Assembly: GCA_951813615.1 (NCBI GenBank)
Contig: OX638377.1
Location: 1,116,001-1,180,000, forward strand
Reading direction: 5' to 3'
DNA: 64,000 bases
DNA from: an uncultured Latescibacterota bacterium
GTDB lineage: Bacteria; Latescibacterota; UBA2968; UBA8231
Below the pieces are notes generated by a model. That model saw only the letters and a program-made list of their open reading frames with translations. It ran no database searches and had not been told where the DNA came from. This document shows positions 1 through 8,529 of the stretch, one piece after another. Within the stretch, counting starts at the first letter, position 1. Each line of letters starts with the position of its first letter. The position numbers were made by a program, and so were the translations under genes.

Positions 1-2
1 TC

Positions 3-1031
3 GCCAGCCGAGTGGCGCGCGAGATGAGCGAGGCCGTGACGGAGTTGTTGCACACTATCTCGCGCCGGGGCCAAGCCGAACTGACCAGCGAGACCGAGGC
101 CGAGCGCCGCTCGCGCCAAGGCTGGATCATGGGCCAGCTAACCACCGCGCGCAACCGCCTAGCCATGGCCAAGGTCCGCAGCACAATCCCCTTCGTCGAA
201 AACGCGCTCGAACAGGGCGAGAAGGTCCTAGTCTTCTCGTGTTTTCTCGCGCCCGTCAACACGCTGCGCAAGCACTTTGGCTCAAAGGCCGTAGCCATCA
301 CCGGCGAAGTGCCAGCGAGTGAGCGGCAACAACTGGCCGACCGCTTTCAGGAAGACGACTCCGTGCAGATACTAGCCGCGCAGATTGCTGCCGGAGGCGT
401 CGGGCTCAATCTCACGGCAGCGCGGCAAGTGGTCTTCAACGATCTCGACTGGGTGCCGGTCAATCACTGGCAGGCCGAGGACCGGGCCTATCGAATCGGG
501 CAACAGCAAGCTGTCAACGTCACCTACATGGTCGGCAGCAACACGATCGACGAATTCGTCAAGACAGTCCTCGAAACCAAGTCAACGCTGATCGACCAAC
601 TCGTCGAGGGCAGCGCCTTGCCCGAAGATTTCCAGCGCGACGTGATGGATGAGTTGCGGCGAGTGATGGAGGTGCTGCCCGCACCGCCCACTGGCGCAAT
701 GGACGAGCAGCAAGTGGCGGAATTGTTGCGCGAGGCCGGAGCGGCTTTTGTCGCCGCGCAGCCCACAGTCGAGTCGGAGGCCAAGTCGCGCTTGCCGTCG
801 GCCGAGGCCGTACGCGTGTTGGCCCGGGTGTTGGCAGGGCCAAAGCGAGCGCTGTACCGAGTGGACAGTTCGTCGCAGCCGGGGACATTCTACGAATTGG
901 AGGTAGAGGGAAACGACATAAGTTGCAGTTGTAAGGGGTTTTCTTATCGGGGAATTTGCCAACATGCGCGGGCGTTGAAGGAGGCGTTGGTCAAAGGGAA
1001 GGGGTTGCCGGAGGGATTCGTCGAAGTTTGA
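3..1031 (+). CDS. SNF2-family helicase, C-terminal part with SWIM zinc finger (5' end outside window)
   Basis: The frame is open to the window edge, so the true start and the N-terminal ATPase lobe (motifs I-III) lie upstream. What is visible is helicase lobe 2 of a Swi2/Snf2 ATPase: motif IV-like KVLVFSCF, motif V AAGGVGLNLTAA, and motif VI QAEDRAYRIGQ, the Snf2 signature. About 110 residues after lobe 2 the C-terminus carries a CxC...CxH cluster (CSCKGFSYRGICQH), the SWIM zinc-binding fold expected to contact DNA or protein. Such SNF2-SWIM proteins are DNA-dependent ATPases that move along duplex DNA. The specific role (repair, transcription recycling) cannot be told from this half. Confidence 0.9.
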   Translation, partial: ASRVAREMSEAVTELLHTISRRGQAELTSETEAERRSRQGWIMGQLTTARNRLAMAKVRSTIPFVENALEQGEKVLVFSCFLAPVNTLRKHFGSKAVAITGEVPASERQQLADRFQEDDSVQILAAQIAAGGVGLNLTAARQVVFNDLDWVPVNHWQAEDRAYRIGQQQAVNVTYMVGSNTIDEFVKTVLETKSTLIDQLVEGSALPEDFQRDVMDELRRVMEVLPAPPTGAMDEQQVAELLREAGAAFVAAQPTVESEAKSRLPSAEAVRVLARVLAGPKRALYRVDSSSQPGTFYELEVEGNDISCSCKGFSYRGICQHARALKEALVKGKGLPEGFVEV

Positions 1032-1160
1032 CAGGTCGCGGACGAACTGTTCCGATCCGATAAGCAGCTCTTTGCATAGATGTTTTTAGAGACGCTGGAC
1101 TTGGGTATATTGGCAATGGCCCATTTATAATCCCAATCAACTTTTGCAAGGAGCCTGTCC

Positions 1161-1805
1161 ATGGCCTTTGAAATTTTCGACTTTCGCCAAGAGGAACACA
1201 TCAAGAATCTCCTCGTCACGCCGCACATCCGCTCCCGCTTTCTGCGCATGCAGCCGGGCGAGGTGGCCGGCCTGCACAGCCACGATCTTGGCCACGAAAT
1301 TTTCCTCATCCTGCAAGGCCGCTGCGTCTTCCACATCGCCGGCAGCGAACAGGAGCTGTGCGCGGGTCAACTCTGCGTTGCCCTCGCCGACGAGGTCCAT
1401 CAGGTGCGAGTCATCGGCGACGAGCCCATGATCATGTACCTGTCGGTCACGCCCCACATCCAGCCGACCCACACCGGCCGTGACCCCGACGGCACCCGCC
1501 ACCCAACCCGCTTTCAGCCCTCCAGCTCGTACGACGTGGAGACAGACACCGACACGCCCATCGACGAACTCATCGACAAATTCACGGCCGCGTCAGCCGA
1601 CTTGGCCCAGGCCACCAGCGACCAAGCGACCGCCCAAGTAGCAAGGAGCGACCAACTCAAGGCGGCCCTCGCTGCTAGCGACGAAGCACAGGCCACCGAG
1701 CTGCGCGAAGCCATGTGGCAAGACGTGTATCAGAGCTTAAAGCAGGCCTACGCAATGGCCGATCTGTGGAACGACTTGACGCCCCGAGTCGGAAAGGTGG
1801 GTTGA
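1161..1805 (+). CDS. Cupin-domain protein with alanine-rich C-terminal extension
   Basis: 214 aa. Residues about 20-100 form a small beta-barrel cupin: the metal ligands appear as HSHDLGHE (HxH plus E) followed by a second strand pair with a His near LADEVHQ. Beyond about residue 115 is a low-complexity Ala/Gln/Asp-rich, probably helical extension that cupins normally lack. The start is set by an AAGGAG ribosome site 8 nt upstream of ATG 1161. It is one nucleotide from the next gene (Gfo/Idh/MocA), so the two are cotranscribed with the glycosidase-like gene behind them. Small cupins in such operons often bind or isomerise sugars; the substrate is unknown. Confidence 0.75.
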   Translation: MAFEIFDFRQEEHIKNLLVTPHIRSRFLRMQPGEVAGLHSHDLGHEIFLILQGRCVFHIAGSEQELCAGQLCVALADEVHQVRVIGDEPMIMYLSVTPHIQPTHTGRDPDGTRHPTRFQPSSSYDVETDTDTPIDELIDKFTAASADLAQATSDQATAQVARSDQLKAALAASDEAQATELREAMWQDVYQSLKQAYAMADLWNDLTPRVGKVG

Positions 1806-1806
1806 C

Positions 1807-2880
1807 ATGACCCCTATCCGCATCGGAATCATCGGCTGCGGTGCCGTCGCCCAAGTTCAGCATCTGCCCAACCTCACCGCGCTCAAGGACCTGTTTTCCA
1901 TCGAAATGGTCTGCGACCTCTCGCCGAGCTTGGCGCAGACAGTGGCAGAGGAGTTTCACGTGCCGCGTCACACCAACGACTGGCGCGCGCTGCTCGCCTC
2001 CGATCTCGACGCCGTGCTTTTGTGCCACACCGATCCCAAAACCGAGATCGCCGTCGCCGCCTTTGAGGCTGGCAAACACGTCTTCATCGAAAAGCCAATC
2101 TGCTTCTCGCTGCAAGAGGCCGACCAGATCATCGCCGCCCGGCAGGCGACTGGCACCGTTGGCTTGGCTGGCTACATGAAGGTGTACGACCCGGCCTTTG
2201 AAGCTGCGGCCCGCGCTGCCGCTGACATGGCCGCGATCCGCTTCGTCCAGATCCACCACCTGCACACCAACAACTCGCACCATCTGGCGCACTTCCGCTT
2301 GCACCGCACCGACGATCTGCCTGCTGATGCCGTCGAGCAGACGAGTGCGGCGCGCGCTGCGGCCGTGCGCGAGGCCATCGGCGAAGTCCCCGCCGACGTA
2401 CAGTCTGCCTTTGGCCATCTCGCCGGCAGCATGATCCACGACATCTACGGCCTGCGCGCCATCATGGGCGTACCCGAAAAAGTCGCCAGCACCGAGATCT
2501 GGTACGACGGCTGGGGCGTCAGCACCATGCTCGCATACCCAAACGGCGCTCGGTGTTCAGCAACCTGGGTCGAGTTAAAAGACGTGCGCGACTTCAAAGA
2601 AACCCTCGAAGTCTGCGGCGACGACCGCCGCGTATTGCTCTCTTACCCAACCGGCTTTTCGCGGGGTATCCTCTCCACCTTGGAGATTCAGACCCTCGGC
2701 GAGACTGGCGAGGCCATCACCCACCGCCCGGCCATCGCGTGGGAAGGCCCCTTCGTCCGCGAGTTGAAGCACTTCCACGCCTGCATCACTGAGGATGCGG
2801 AGCCGCGTACTCCCTTGGAAGAGGCCCGCTGCGACATCGCCCTGATCATCGATATCATCAAAGCCTATATCGACCACTAG
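1807..2880 (+). CDS. Gfo/Idh/MocA family oxidoreductase
   Basis: 357 aa. An N-terminal Rossmann fold binds NAD(P) (GIIGCGAVAQ at residues 7-16). The EKP motif, whose Lys helps catalysis, sits near residue 95 (FIEKPICF). The C-terminal alpha/beta sheet domain follows. The family oxidises or reduces hydroxyl/keto groups on sugars and inositols; the substrate is not predictable here. It starts 1 nt after the cupin gene and ends 13 nt before the glycosidase-like gene, with an AAAGGAAG ribosome site between. The shared operon suggests the three act on one carbohydrate. Confidence 0.88.
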   Translation: MTPIRIGIIGCGAVAQVQHLPNLTALKDLFSIEMVCDLSPSLAQTVAEEFHVPRHTNDWRALLASDLDAVLLCHTDPKTEIAVAAFEAGKHVFIEKPICFSLQEADQIIAARQATGTVGLAGYMKVYDPAFEAAARAAADMAAIRFVQIHHLHTNNSHHLAHFRLHRTDDLPADAVEQTSAARAAAVREAIGEVPADVQSAFGHLAGSMIHDIYGLRAIMGVPEKVASTEIWYDGWGVSTMLAYPNGARCSATWVELKDVRDFKETLEVCGDDRRVLLSYPTGFSRGILSTLEIQTLGETGEAITHRPAIAWEGPFVRELKHFHACITEDAEPRTPLEEARCDIALIIDIIKAYIDH

Positions 2881-2893
2881 CAAAGGAAGCGAC

Positions 2894-4471
2894 ATGGCCC
2901 CCAAGCCCGCGGCACCGCCCATCATCTTCACCGACGACGGCTGGATTTTTACGGCTGAGGAAAACGTCACCGTCGCCGACCTCAAAGAGAAAATCGTCGA
3001 TGGCTATGCTGGCACCGGCGGCGCACTCTGGTGGAGCACGGGCGATCACGAGGTCTATCAGTTCGAGACGGAGATTGGCGAAAAATTCGGCGACGACCGC
3101 AACGACCTCGACGCGACAGCTCCTTCCTTCGTCCACTCGGCCACGCCCGGCGTGGAGGATCGGATCGCCGCCAATCTACAGAACCTGATTGCCGAATGCG
3201 GCGGGCCGTTGACCGCACTTGCGAGACTATGCCAGGAGGCAGAGATCCCCTTTTTCCCGCGCGTGCGCATGAACAGCCACTACGTGATCGACCCGTCCCA
3301 TCCCGGCTACGGTCACTTCCGCCGCGAGCAGCCCCACCTGCTCATTGGCCGCCCCGGCGAGGAGTTCCCCGAAAAGTCGGTCGAGTGGGGCATCCGCACC
3401 GGCCTCGACTACGCCCACGCCGAGGTGCGCGAGCACATGCGACGCATCGCCTGCGAGGTCTTCGAGCGCTTTGACGTCGATGGCATCGAGCTGGACTTCA
3501 TGCGCCATTCGGCCTTCTTCCGCATGGCAGAAGCTACGGCCAACAGCTACCTGATGACCGATCTGGTGCAAAAGATCAAGGCGCGGCTCGACGAGGTCAG
3601 TGCCCAACGGGGCAAAACTCTACAACTGGCCGTCCGCGTCCCTCCGACCTTGGCCGACTCGCGGCGCATTGGCCTCGACGTTGACGAATGGATCGAGAGC
3701 GGCCTCGTCGATATCGTCGTCGTTGGCGGCGGCTTTATCTCCTTTGAGACTCCGGTCGATGAATTCGTCCACGCTGCGGCCTCTACCCCCTGTCTCGTCT
3801 ATGGCTGCATCGAGGCCACCCGCCATAGCGACCGGCACTTCCTCCGCGCCTTGGCCCTGCGCTGGCTCACCGACGGGGCCGACGGCATTTACCTATACAA
3901 CTTCTACACCATGTCGCCCGAGTGGAACCGCCAAACCGCCGCTGAATTCTCCGACCTCGCAACTCTGAAAAAACTCGACAAGTGCTACGAGATCAGCGGC
4001 ACCATGTCCTTCAGCCCCACCGAGGGCCACAGCGCCGCCTTCCGCTTGGCCCACCCCTCGACGCCGCTTCCCGTGCCCTTGCCCACCGACAGCCCAAGCT
4101 TGGGGCCAACGCTCCTCATCCGCGTCGCCGATGATGTAGGCGACGCCACTGGCGGCTTGGCCTTGCGTTTGAACCACTTGCCGCCGGAGGACTGCCTCGA
4201 AGTCGAACTCAACGACCGCGCCCTCCCTTGGGACCAAGCCCAAGTTTCCGGCGATGGCTGGTCGCGCCAGCAGGCAGCACCGCTGTTTTGGGCCAGTTAT
4301 CCCACCCGTCCGGTCGAGCAAAAAATGGAAGGGGTCAGCGTGGAATTTGCAGTGGATGGTTCTTTTTTACGGCAGGGCACGAACGAGATTGCCGTGCGGC
4401 TAGTGGCGGGGCAAAAAGATCGCCGCGAGCAAGTGATGCTGACCGGCGTCGAATTGGCTATCTCTCATTGA
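2894..4471 (+). CDS. Glycoside-hydrolase-like TIM-barrel protein
   Basis: 525 aa without an evident signal peptide. The middle of the protein (about residues 95-350) reads like the GHL/DUF187-type barrel related to family-10-like glycosidases: conserved RVRMNSHY, a strand ending VDGIELDFMRH with an acidic pair typical of the catalytic strand, then LQLAVRVPPT and GADGIYLYNF. The last about 150 residues are a separate beta-rich domain, probably a carbohydrate-binding or accessory module. It is the last gene of the cupin / Gfo-Idh operon. The fold call is reasonably firm; the enzymatic activity and the exact family are inference. Confidence 0.65.
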   Translation: MAPKPAAPPIIFTDDGWIFTAEENVTVADLKEKIVDGYAGTGGALWWSTGDHEVYQFETEIGEKFGDDRNDLDATAPSFVHSATPGVEDRIAANLQNLIAECGGPLTALARLCQEAEIPFFPRVRMNSHYVIDPSHPGYGHFRREQPHLLIGRPGEEFPEKSVEWGIRTGLDYAHAEVREHMRRIACEVFERFDVDGIELDFMRHSAFFRMAEATANSYLMTDLVQKIKARLDEVSAQRGKTLQLAVRVPPTLADSRRIGLDVDEWIESGLVDIVVVGGGFISFETPVDEFVHAAASTPCLVYGCIEATRHSDRHFLRALALRWLTDGADGIYLYNFYTMSPEWNRQTAAEFSDLATLKKLDKCYEISGTMSFSPTEGHSAAFRLAHPSTPLPVPLPTDSPSLGPTLLIRVADDVGDATGGLALRLNHLPPEDCLEVELNDRALPWDQAQVSGDGWSRQQAAPLFWASYPTRPVEQKMEGVSVEFAVDGSFLRQGTNEIAVRLVAGQKDRREQVMLTGVELAISH

Positions 4472-4486
4472 CGATCAAACCGAGGG

Positions 4487-4726
4487 TCAGGCAGAGGAAT
4501 CGTCAGGGTTCTGTCCTATCGCCTTGTGTAGTTTTTGGGAAATCCGCGCCTTGACGGCCTCGCGTCGTTTTTCACGCGCCTTTGTTCCACGATTAATTTT
4601 GCTTGGCCCTCGAGCGCTTTCTTTCATATACGTCTGATAATCAAATTCTGTCTCTTGTGTAGTATTCATCAAGCTATATTTCTTCTGCATCAGCGCGTTT
4701 TCGTGCTTCGAGCACCTTTCACTCAA
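4487..4726 (-). CDS. Small basic hypothetical protein downstream of the TOPRIM gene
   Basis: 79 aa, unrecognised. It is Lys/Arg-rich in the middle (KAREKRREAVKAR) and mostly helical by composition. Its start overlaps the end of the TOPRIM gene by 8 nt on the same strand, which favours a real, translationally coupled third gene of the ATPase/TOPRIM operon. It converges on the glycosidase-like gene 15 nt away. With no homology visible it could still be a chance frame. Confidence 0.45.
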   Translation of the reverse strand: MSERCSKHENALMQKKYSLMNTTQETEFDYQTYMKESARGPSKINRGTKAREKRREAVKARISQKLHKAIGQNPDDSSA

Positions 4727-5324
4727 ACAGTTGCCGTAGCCAGTTAGCGAATGCTATGCTGAGTGTTCCATCAGTGTGCAAATCTCGTGCGCGAATGGCG
4801 GCACCCATTTGTCTAGGGTCCTCTCGCGTCGCCAGCCAAGCGTGGATTTTGGCTCGCAGTATCTTTTTCTCGGTAAACTTTCGGTCGGCCTGTGGAATGC
4901 CATCAATGTAGTCCTCGGACCGCGGCCATACTGGATCGTCGTCGGGGATCATCTCTGAGATGAAATTTTCGAGCTCGCCGGGTGATGTGTTGTTGGGCAT
5001 CAACCAGATGCCGACTCGGGGGTTGCTGTCTATAATGGTGCCGGTGAGTTCGGGCCTACTGGGGATCTCGATATTCTCCTCTCGAAGCCTATTCGCCACA
5101 GCATCCCAGCGGGCGTCCAGATCGTCGTTTGCATCCACGAGGATGCCGATGGCCTTGCGGCTGGGCGCTAAAATTTCCAAGCCAATGTCTTCAAGAAGCC
5201 CTTCTATTCCTCCTTTATCCCGAATACAGAATTCTGGTATCGCTTGATGGCGATTACAGAGATGCCGGACGACATGCTCGTCGTCTGCCCCTTCAACGAT
5301 AAGAACGCGGTCATTATTATCCAT
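4719..5324 (-). CDS. TOPRIM-fold (DUF3226/OLD-like) nuclease-domain protein
   Basis: 201 aa. It opens with the TOPRIM signature: a strand ending in a catalytic-type Glu (VLIVEGADDEHVV, residues 7-19), then about 45 residues later GILVDANDDLDARW, the DxD-type acidic strand. Length and layout match stand-alone DUF3226-like TOPRIM proteins encoded next to AAA ATPases. TOPRIM domains bind Mg2+ and cut or rejoin nucleic acid. It starts 4 nt after the ATPase stop, so the two are coupled. Together they resemble an OLD nuclease split into two chains, as in several phage-defence systems. The family call is good; the defence role is inference. Confidence 0.75.
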   Translation of the reverse strand: MDNNDRVLIVEGADDEHVVRHLCNRHQAIPEFCIRDKGGIEGLLEDIGLEILAPSRKAIGILVDANDDLDARWDAVANRLREENIEIPSRPELTGTIIDSNPRVGIWLMPNNTSPGELENFISEMIPDDDPVWPRSEDYIDGIPQADRKFTEKKILRAKIHAWLATREDPRQMGAAIRARDLHTDGTLSIAFANWLRQLFE

Positions 5325-5328
5325 CCAC

Positions 5329-6492
5329 CTACCTCACCTCAATACCAATACTTTGTTTAGCAGCGGCTCTGAGATTGCGCTCTGAATACTCGACCGCCCA
5401 CATCTCCTCATCTTTCCGTTCAAGGCGCACAAGCGTACCCTCGACTTCCTCGCACTCGACTGCTGCTTGTGCGAAGCCGCGCACACAGTCAAAGCTGTGC
5501 GTCGTTGCAATGACTTGGACGTTGTTTGCGTGCGCAGTCTTAAAAACCATGCGCCAGAAATCAGGCTGCATAGAATGGTGAATGCCGTTTTCGGCTTCGT
5601 CGATGAGCAGAAAACCGTCCCGGCTATTAGTCTGCGCCAAGGCGACGCTGAATAGGCGCAGTACCCCATCGCCCAAACTTTTCAAAGGGACTGGACGAGC
5701 TTGACCCTGGAGTTTTACGACCACTCGCCGACCATACTCTCTGTAACGTGAACGTGGGTCGTCGTCCCCGATCACTGCCACGCGGTCCACCTCGTTGCCG
5801 AGAATCAGTTTCAGAGCCTGCACCGCTCGGTCTTCATCATCCGTCAGTGCGATAGCGTCCCAGAACCGTGCAATTTCGTTATTGTTCAATAGACCCGGAT
5901 CCAAAGAATGATACTCTATTGGGATTGGGGATGGTGATTCGGCTTCTTTCAATAAACTCTGTACGTATTGGTATACTATTTTGTCTGTGGCCAGTTTTGG
6001 GGTTAGAAACAATGGGAGGACCCGTTCAGCATCTTGAAATACGATTTTTAATGCCTGAGCATGATCATTCGTAGTAACCGTAATAAAGCTATGTAGACCT
6101 TCGAAACGAGACATCTGCTCATCGCTCAGAGCAGTCCACTCAATCCGGAGTTGATCTGAGTCGCTTTTTGGACCGATCGAGATGCAAGGCCCCGACGCAT
6201 CCCGTCCGTAAAATAGGGCCGCAAAATCAGGTACCTCTATGCTTTCGTCATTTTCGTCGGTAGCGGCAGAGATCTCTTCGCGGCTCTCTAGTAGTTCGGA
6301 CAGCACGGAAGGGCGGCCCCGCGCCGCATAGACTCGGACGGCATCTAAAACGGTCGTCTTGCCGACGCTATTCTTGCCGGCCAATAGCGTCACGCGGCCC
6401 AACCGCTCAATGGAAAGCTCCTTGATTCCCCGAAATCCTTTTATCGACAGGCTCGGAAGATGCAGGCGGTCGTCGAGTCGTTCTTGGGACAT
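5329..6492 (-). CDS. AAA/ABC-type ATPase of the OLD/RecF class, partner of the TOPRIM protein
   Basis: 387 aa. The N-terminus LSIKGFRGIKEL and a Walker A GKNSVGKTT (about residues 39-47) are typical of OLD/AAA_15-type SMC-like ATPases. A signature region LKSLGDGVLRL, Walker B FLLIDEAENGIH and the H-loop ATTHS follow in the order of an ABC head domain. The insertion between Walker A and signature is too short for a long coiled coil, and no TOPRIM domain is fused, which fits the separate TOPRIM gene 4 nt downstream. Likely an ATP-dependent sensor or clamp that controls the nuclease. Confidence 0.82.
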   Translation of the reverse strand: MSQERLDDRLHLPSLSIKGFRGIKELSIERLGRVTLLAGKNSVGKTTVLDAVRVYAARGRPSVLSELLESREEISAATDENDESIEVPDFAALFYGRDASGPCISIGPKSDSDQLRIEWTALSDEQMSRFEGLHSFITVTTNDHAQALKIVFQDAERVLPLFLTPKLATDKIVYQYVQSLLKEAESPSPIPIEYHSLDPGLLNNNEIARFWDAIALTDDEDRAVQALKLILGNEVDRVAVIGDDDPRSRYREYGRRVVVKLQGQARPVPLKSLGDGVLRLFSVALAQTNSRDGFLLIDEAENGIHHSMQPDFWRMVFKTAHANNVQVIATTHSFDCVRGFAQAAVECEEVEGTLVRLERKDEEMWAVEYSERNLRAAAKQSIGIEVR

Positions 6493-6574
6493 AGCGTTGG
6501 TACCTTCTTTCGAGAGCGAACGTTTTGAACTAACGGAATGTACCGCTGAATCTTGAAATAAGTCAATGAGCCAT

Positions 6575-6721
6575 CTACACCACCACCCTCGTCTCCGTAT
6601 CCCCTACTGCCAGTGCATTCATATACGCCAGCGTCATATCCACGGGTGCGGTATGTTCCGAGAAGGCGGCTTCGTCTTCGTGGCGGACTATGGGGAAGGT
6701 GTCGAGGACATATTCGGCGTC
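6575..6721 (-). pseudogene. Relic of an N6-adenine DNA methylase / type II R-M C-terminus
   Basis: Reading the minus strand from 6721 to the stop at 6575 gives about 48 residues containing EYVLDTFPIVRHEDEAAF and, near the end, LAYMNALAVGDTETRV. The LDTFPIV..DE motif is characteristic of the extreme C-terminus of large Eco57I/PglX-like methylases, where it is followed by a tyrosine-rich helix. An in-frame stop lies immediately upstream, so only the tail survives. It sits between the OLD-like ATPase and the HEPN-like gene. The family assignment rests on a short motif. Confidence 0.45.
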
Positions 6722-6762
6722 TTATTACTATAGGCATAGGCCGCCGTAGACATTGTGGTCCA

Positions 6763-7650
6763 TCAATTATCGCTCGCTCGCTTATCAATCTCACTAAGTA
6801 TCCAGCGAAGGTAACTTAGCAACGAAATAGCCTTGAGGCTGTTCTGCTCGGTGCCATAATCTACTGATTCACCGTGGAGCACTTGGTGTCGATTTAGCCC
6901 GACGAAGGAGTCGTCTCTCTCATTCTGAGTCATCCACAGAGGCAAGATGATCGAAAGAGGATGCAAGTAGGCTAAAATGTAGGTGTCTGAAATCTGCGAG
7001 ACGTATTCATTACATGCACTTTCACGTTGTCCGGATCTGAACAGATTTTGTCTCTCAGGAGTTCGCTCCCAGAAAATACCATCCGCTTGGGTAAGGAATA
7101 CTGGTATCGAGAGACCATACTTCCCCTCACGGTGAGCTTCGAAAGCTTGTTGGAATAAGTGACCGCGATGAGGATACGAATCGATAAGTGCCTCCTCAAT
7201 AACGTCAAGTCGCGTCCTAAAGAAATGACTTAGTCCCTCTGCTATTTCGTCCGGATGTTCATCAAACAGACGTTCAATTTTTTGTAGTAGGGAGGCCGGC
7301 ATTTCTGGATCAAGAAACCAACCTTCTTCTCCTAGCCGCTGTAGACCCTCCGGTATTTCTTCGTTAAGTCGCCGAAGTTGCTCAGCAAACTCATTGGAAA
7401 ATCGCCGAAATTGCTCCTCAAATTGTCTCCACGATTCAGCAAATTGTTTCTGCTGCTGCTCCGTAATTTGTCTCTGCTGCTCAGCAAGGCGTTTTGAAAA
7501 TTCTTCGTTACATTGTCTCCACTGCTCAGCAAGACGCTTTGAAAATTCTTCGTTACGTCGCCGAAACTGTTCAGCAAACTGCTTATGTACCAGTGCTTGC
7601 TGCCGAATCGCCTTTTGCAGATTTAGAGGTTTATTCGAAAATCCTGCCAT
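6763..7650 (-). CDS. Coiled-coil protein with C-terminal HEPN-like RNase motif
   Basis: 295 aa. Residues about 15-110 are a Gln/Glu/Arg-rich coiled coil built on a 15-residue period (NEEFSKRLAEQ...). The rest is globular and helical, and ends with RHQVLH at residues 254-259 followed by GES.DYGTEQNSLKA. R-x4-H with a polar residue after Arg is the catalytic motif of HEPN ribonucleases, and the NRH..LHG setting is common in HEPN-like proteins of defence and toxin loci. No antitoxin is visible beside it. It lies 270 bp upstream of the ATPase on the same strand. The HEPN call is by motif only. Confidence 0.6.
   Translation of the reverse strand: MAGFSNKPLNLQKAIRQQALVHKQFAEQFRRRNEEFSKRLAEQWRQCNEEFSKRLAEQQRQITEQQQKQFAESWRQFEEQFRRFSNEFAEQLRRLNEEIPEGLQRLGEEGWFLDPEMPASLLQKIERLFDEHPDEIAEGLSHFFRTRLDVIEEALIDSYPHRGHLFQQAFEAHREGKYGLSIPVFLTQADGIFWERTPERQNLFRSGQRESACNEYVSQISDTYILAYLHPLSIILPLWMTQNERDDSFVGLNRHQVLHGESVDYGTEQNSLKAISLLSYLRWILSEIDKRASDN
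7477..7556. repeat. Two 35-bp near-identical direct repeats, 45-bp period
   Basis: Copies at 7477-7511 and 7522-7556 differ at only two bases and begin CTGCTCAGCAAG. They encode the 15-residue coiled-coil unit of the HEPN-like protein, so they are coding repeats that can expand or contract by slippage rather than a CRISPR or mobile element. Confidence 0.85.
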
Positions 7651-7698
7651 TACGTTCCTTTTTCTGCGCTAAACTGCTCCGGCAACAACCCCTCCCCC

Positions 7699-8487
7699 TT
7701 ACTCCTCCACCTCAGCCCACGCCCCCTTAGCCATCAACCCCCCATCGACGCAGACATTCTCGCCAGTCATAAACGATGCCTTGTCGCTAGCCAAGAACAG
7801 CATGGCATTGGCGATGTCCTCCGGCTGCCCATAGCGTCCAATCGGATGGAGCTTGGCGTAATCCTCGAAGAACTGCTCGCGCTCGTGGCCGAATGCTTCA
7901 ATCACCTCATCGACTAACGGCGTCTGAATGCCCCCTGGGTTGACCGCTAAGACCCGAATCCCATACTTGGCGTAGTCGAGCGCAAGCTGCCGCGTCAGAG
8001 AAATAATCCCGCCCTTGCTCGCAGCATAAGCCGAAACCATAGACGCCGACTGCAAGCCCTGGACGCTGGCCGTGTTGATGATGACCCCCTTGCCCTGCTC
8101 CATCATCTGCGGCAGGCAATGCCTAGCCATCAGGAAGAAGCTCTTCAGATTGACGTCAATAATCCTGTCCCACATTTCTACCGGCAGCTCGTGGGCCAAC
8201 TTGTAGCTGGGCACGGGCTGGATGCCGACATTGTTGCACAACACGTCAACGCGGCCCCAGTCCTTGATGATCTGCCCCACAGTCTGAGCGCAGACCTCGT
8301 CGCTGGCCACGTCGGCCTCAAAAAAGCGAATCTGACCCTCTTCCTCGGCCAAGGCCGTGCCAGCCTCAGCGTCTATGTCCAACGCGGCGACCTGCGCCCC
8401 TGCGCCGGCGAACGCCCGCGAAATCCCTCCACCAATACCCTTGGCACCACCGGTGACGATAACTACTTGGCCCGTAAAATCAGCCAT
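7699..8487 (-). CDS. SDR-family NAD(P)-dependent oxidoreductase
   Basis: 262 aa, classical short-chain dehydrogenase. The cofactor loop TGGAKGIG is near residue 12, NNVGIQ replaces the NNAG motif, and the catalytic set is the Ser in NTASVQG with SAYAASK (YxxxK). PGGIQTPL and the C-terminal VDGG are also standard. It probably oxidises a secondary alcohol on a sugar or fatty acyl group. It is the last gene of a minus-strand run beginning at 11706. A GGAGA ribosome site precedes the start. Confidence 0.9.
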   Translation of the reverse strand: MADFTGQVVIVTGGAKGIGGGISRAFAGAGAQVAALDIDAEAGTALAEEEGQIRFFEADVASDEVCAQTVGQIIKDWGRVDVLCNNVGIQPVPSYKLAHELPVEMWDRIIDVNLKSFFLMARHCLPQMMEQGKGVIINTASVQGLQSASMVSAYAASKGGIISLTRQLALDYAKYGIRVLAVNPGGIQTPLVDEVIEAFGHEREQFFEDYAKLHPIGRYGQPEDIANAMLFLASDKASFMTGENVCVDGGLMAKGAWAEVEE

Positions 8488-8529
8488 GACAATCTCCTTT
8501 ATGGTTGATGTAATGTCTCACGCGCCGCT

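Noticed and set aside
1675..2439. 254-codon minus-strand frame across the cupin and Gfo/Idh genes
   Set aside because: Lies opposite two well-supported genes and has no family signature.
4719..6492. Calling the ATPase/TOPRIM pair a PARIS system
   Set aside because: PARIS uses a DUF4435-type TOPRIM protein; this one looks like the shorter DUF3226 type, so only the general OLD-like class is claimed.
7477..7556. Regularly spaced direct repeats considered as a CRISPR remnant
   Set aside because: They are inside a coding region, only two units long, with 10-nt gaps, and encode a coiled coil.
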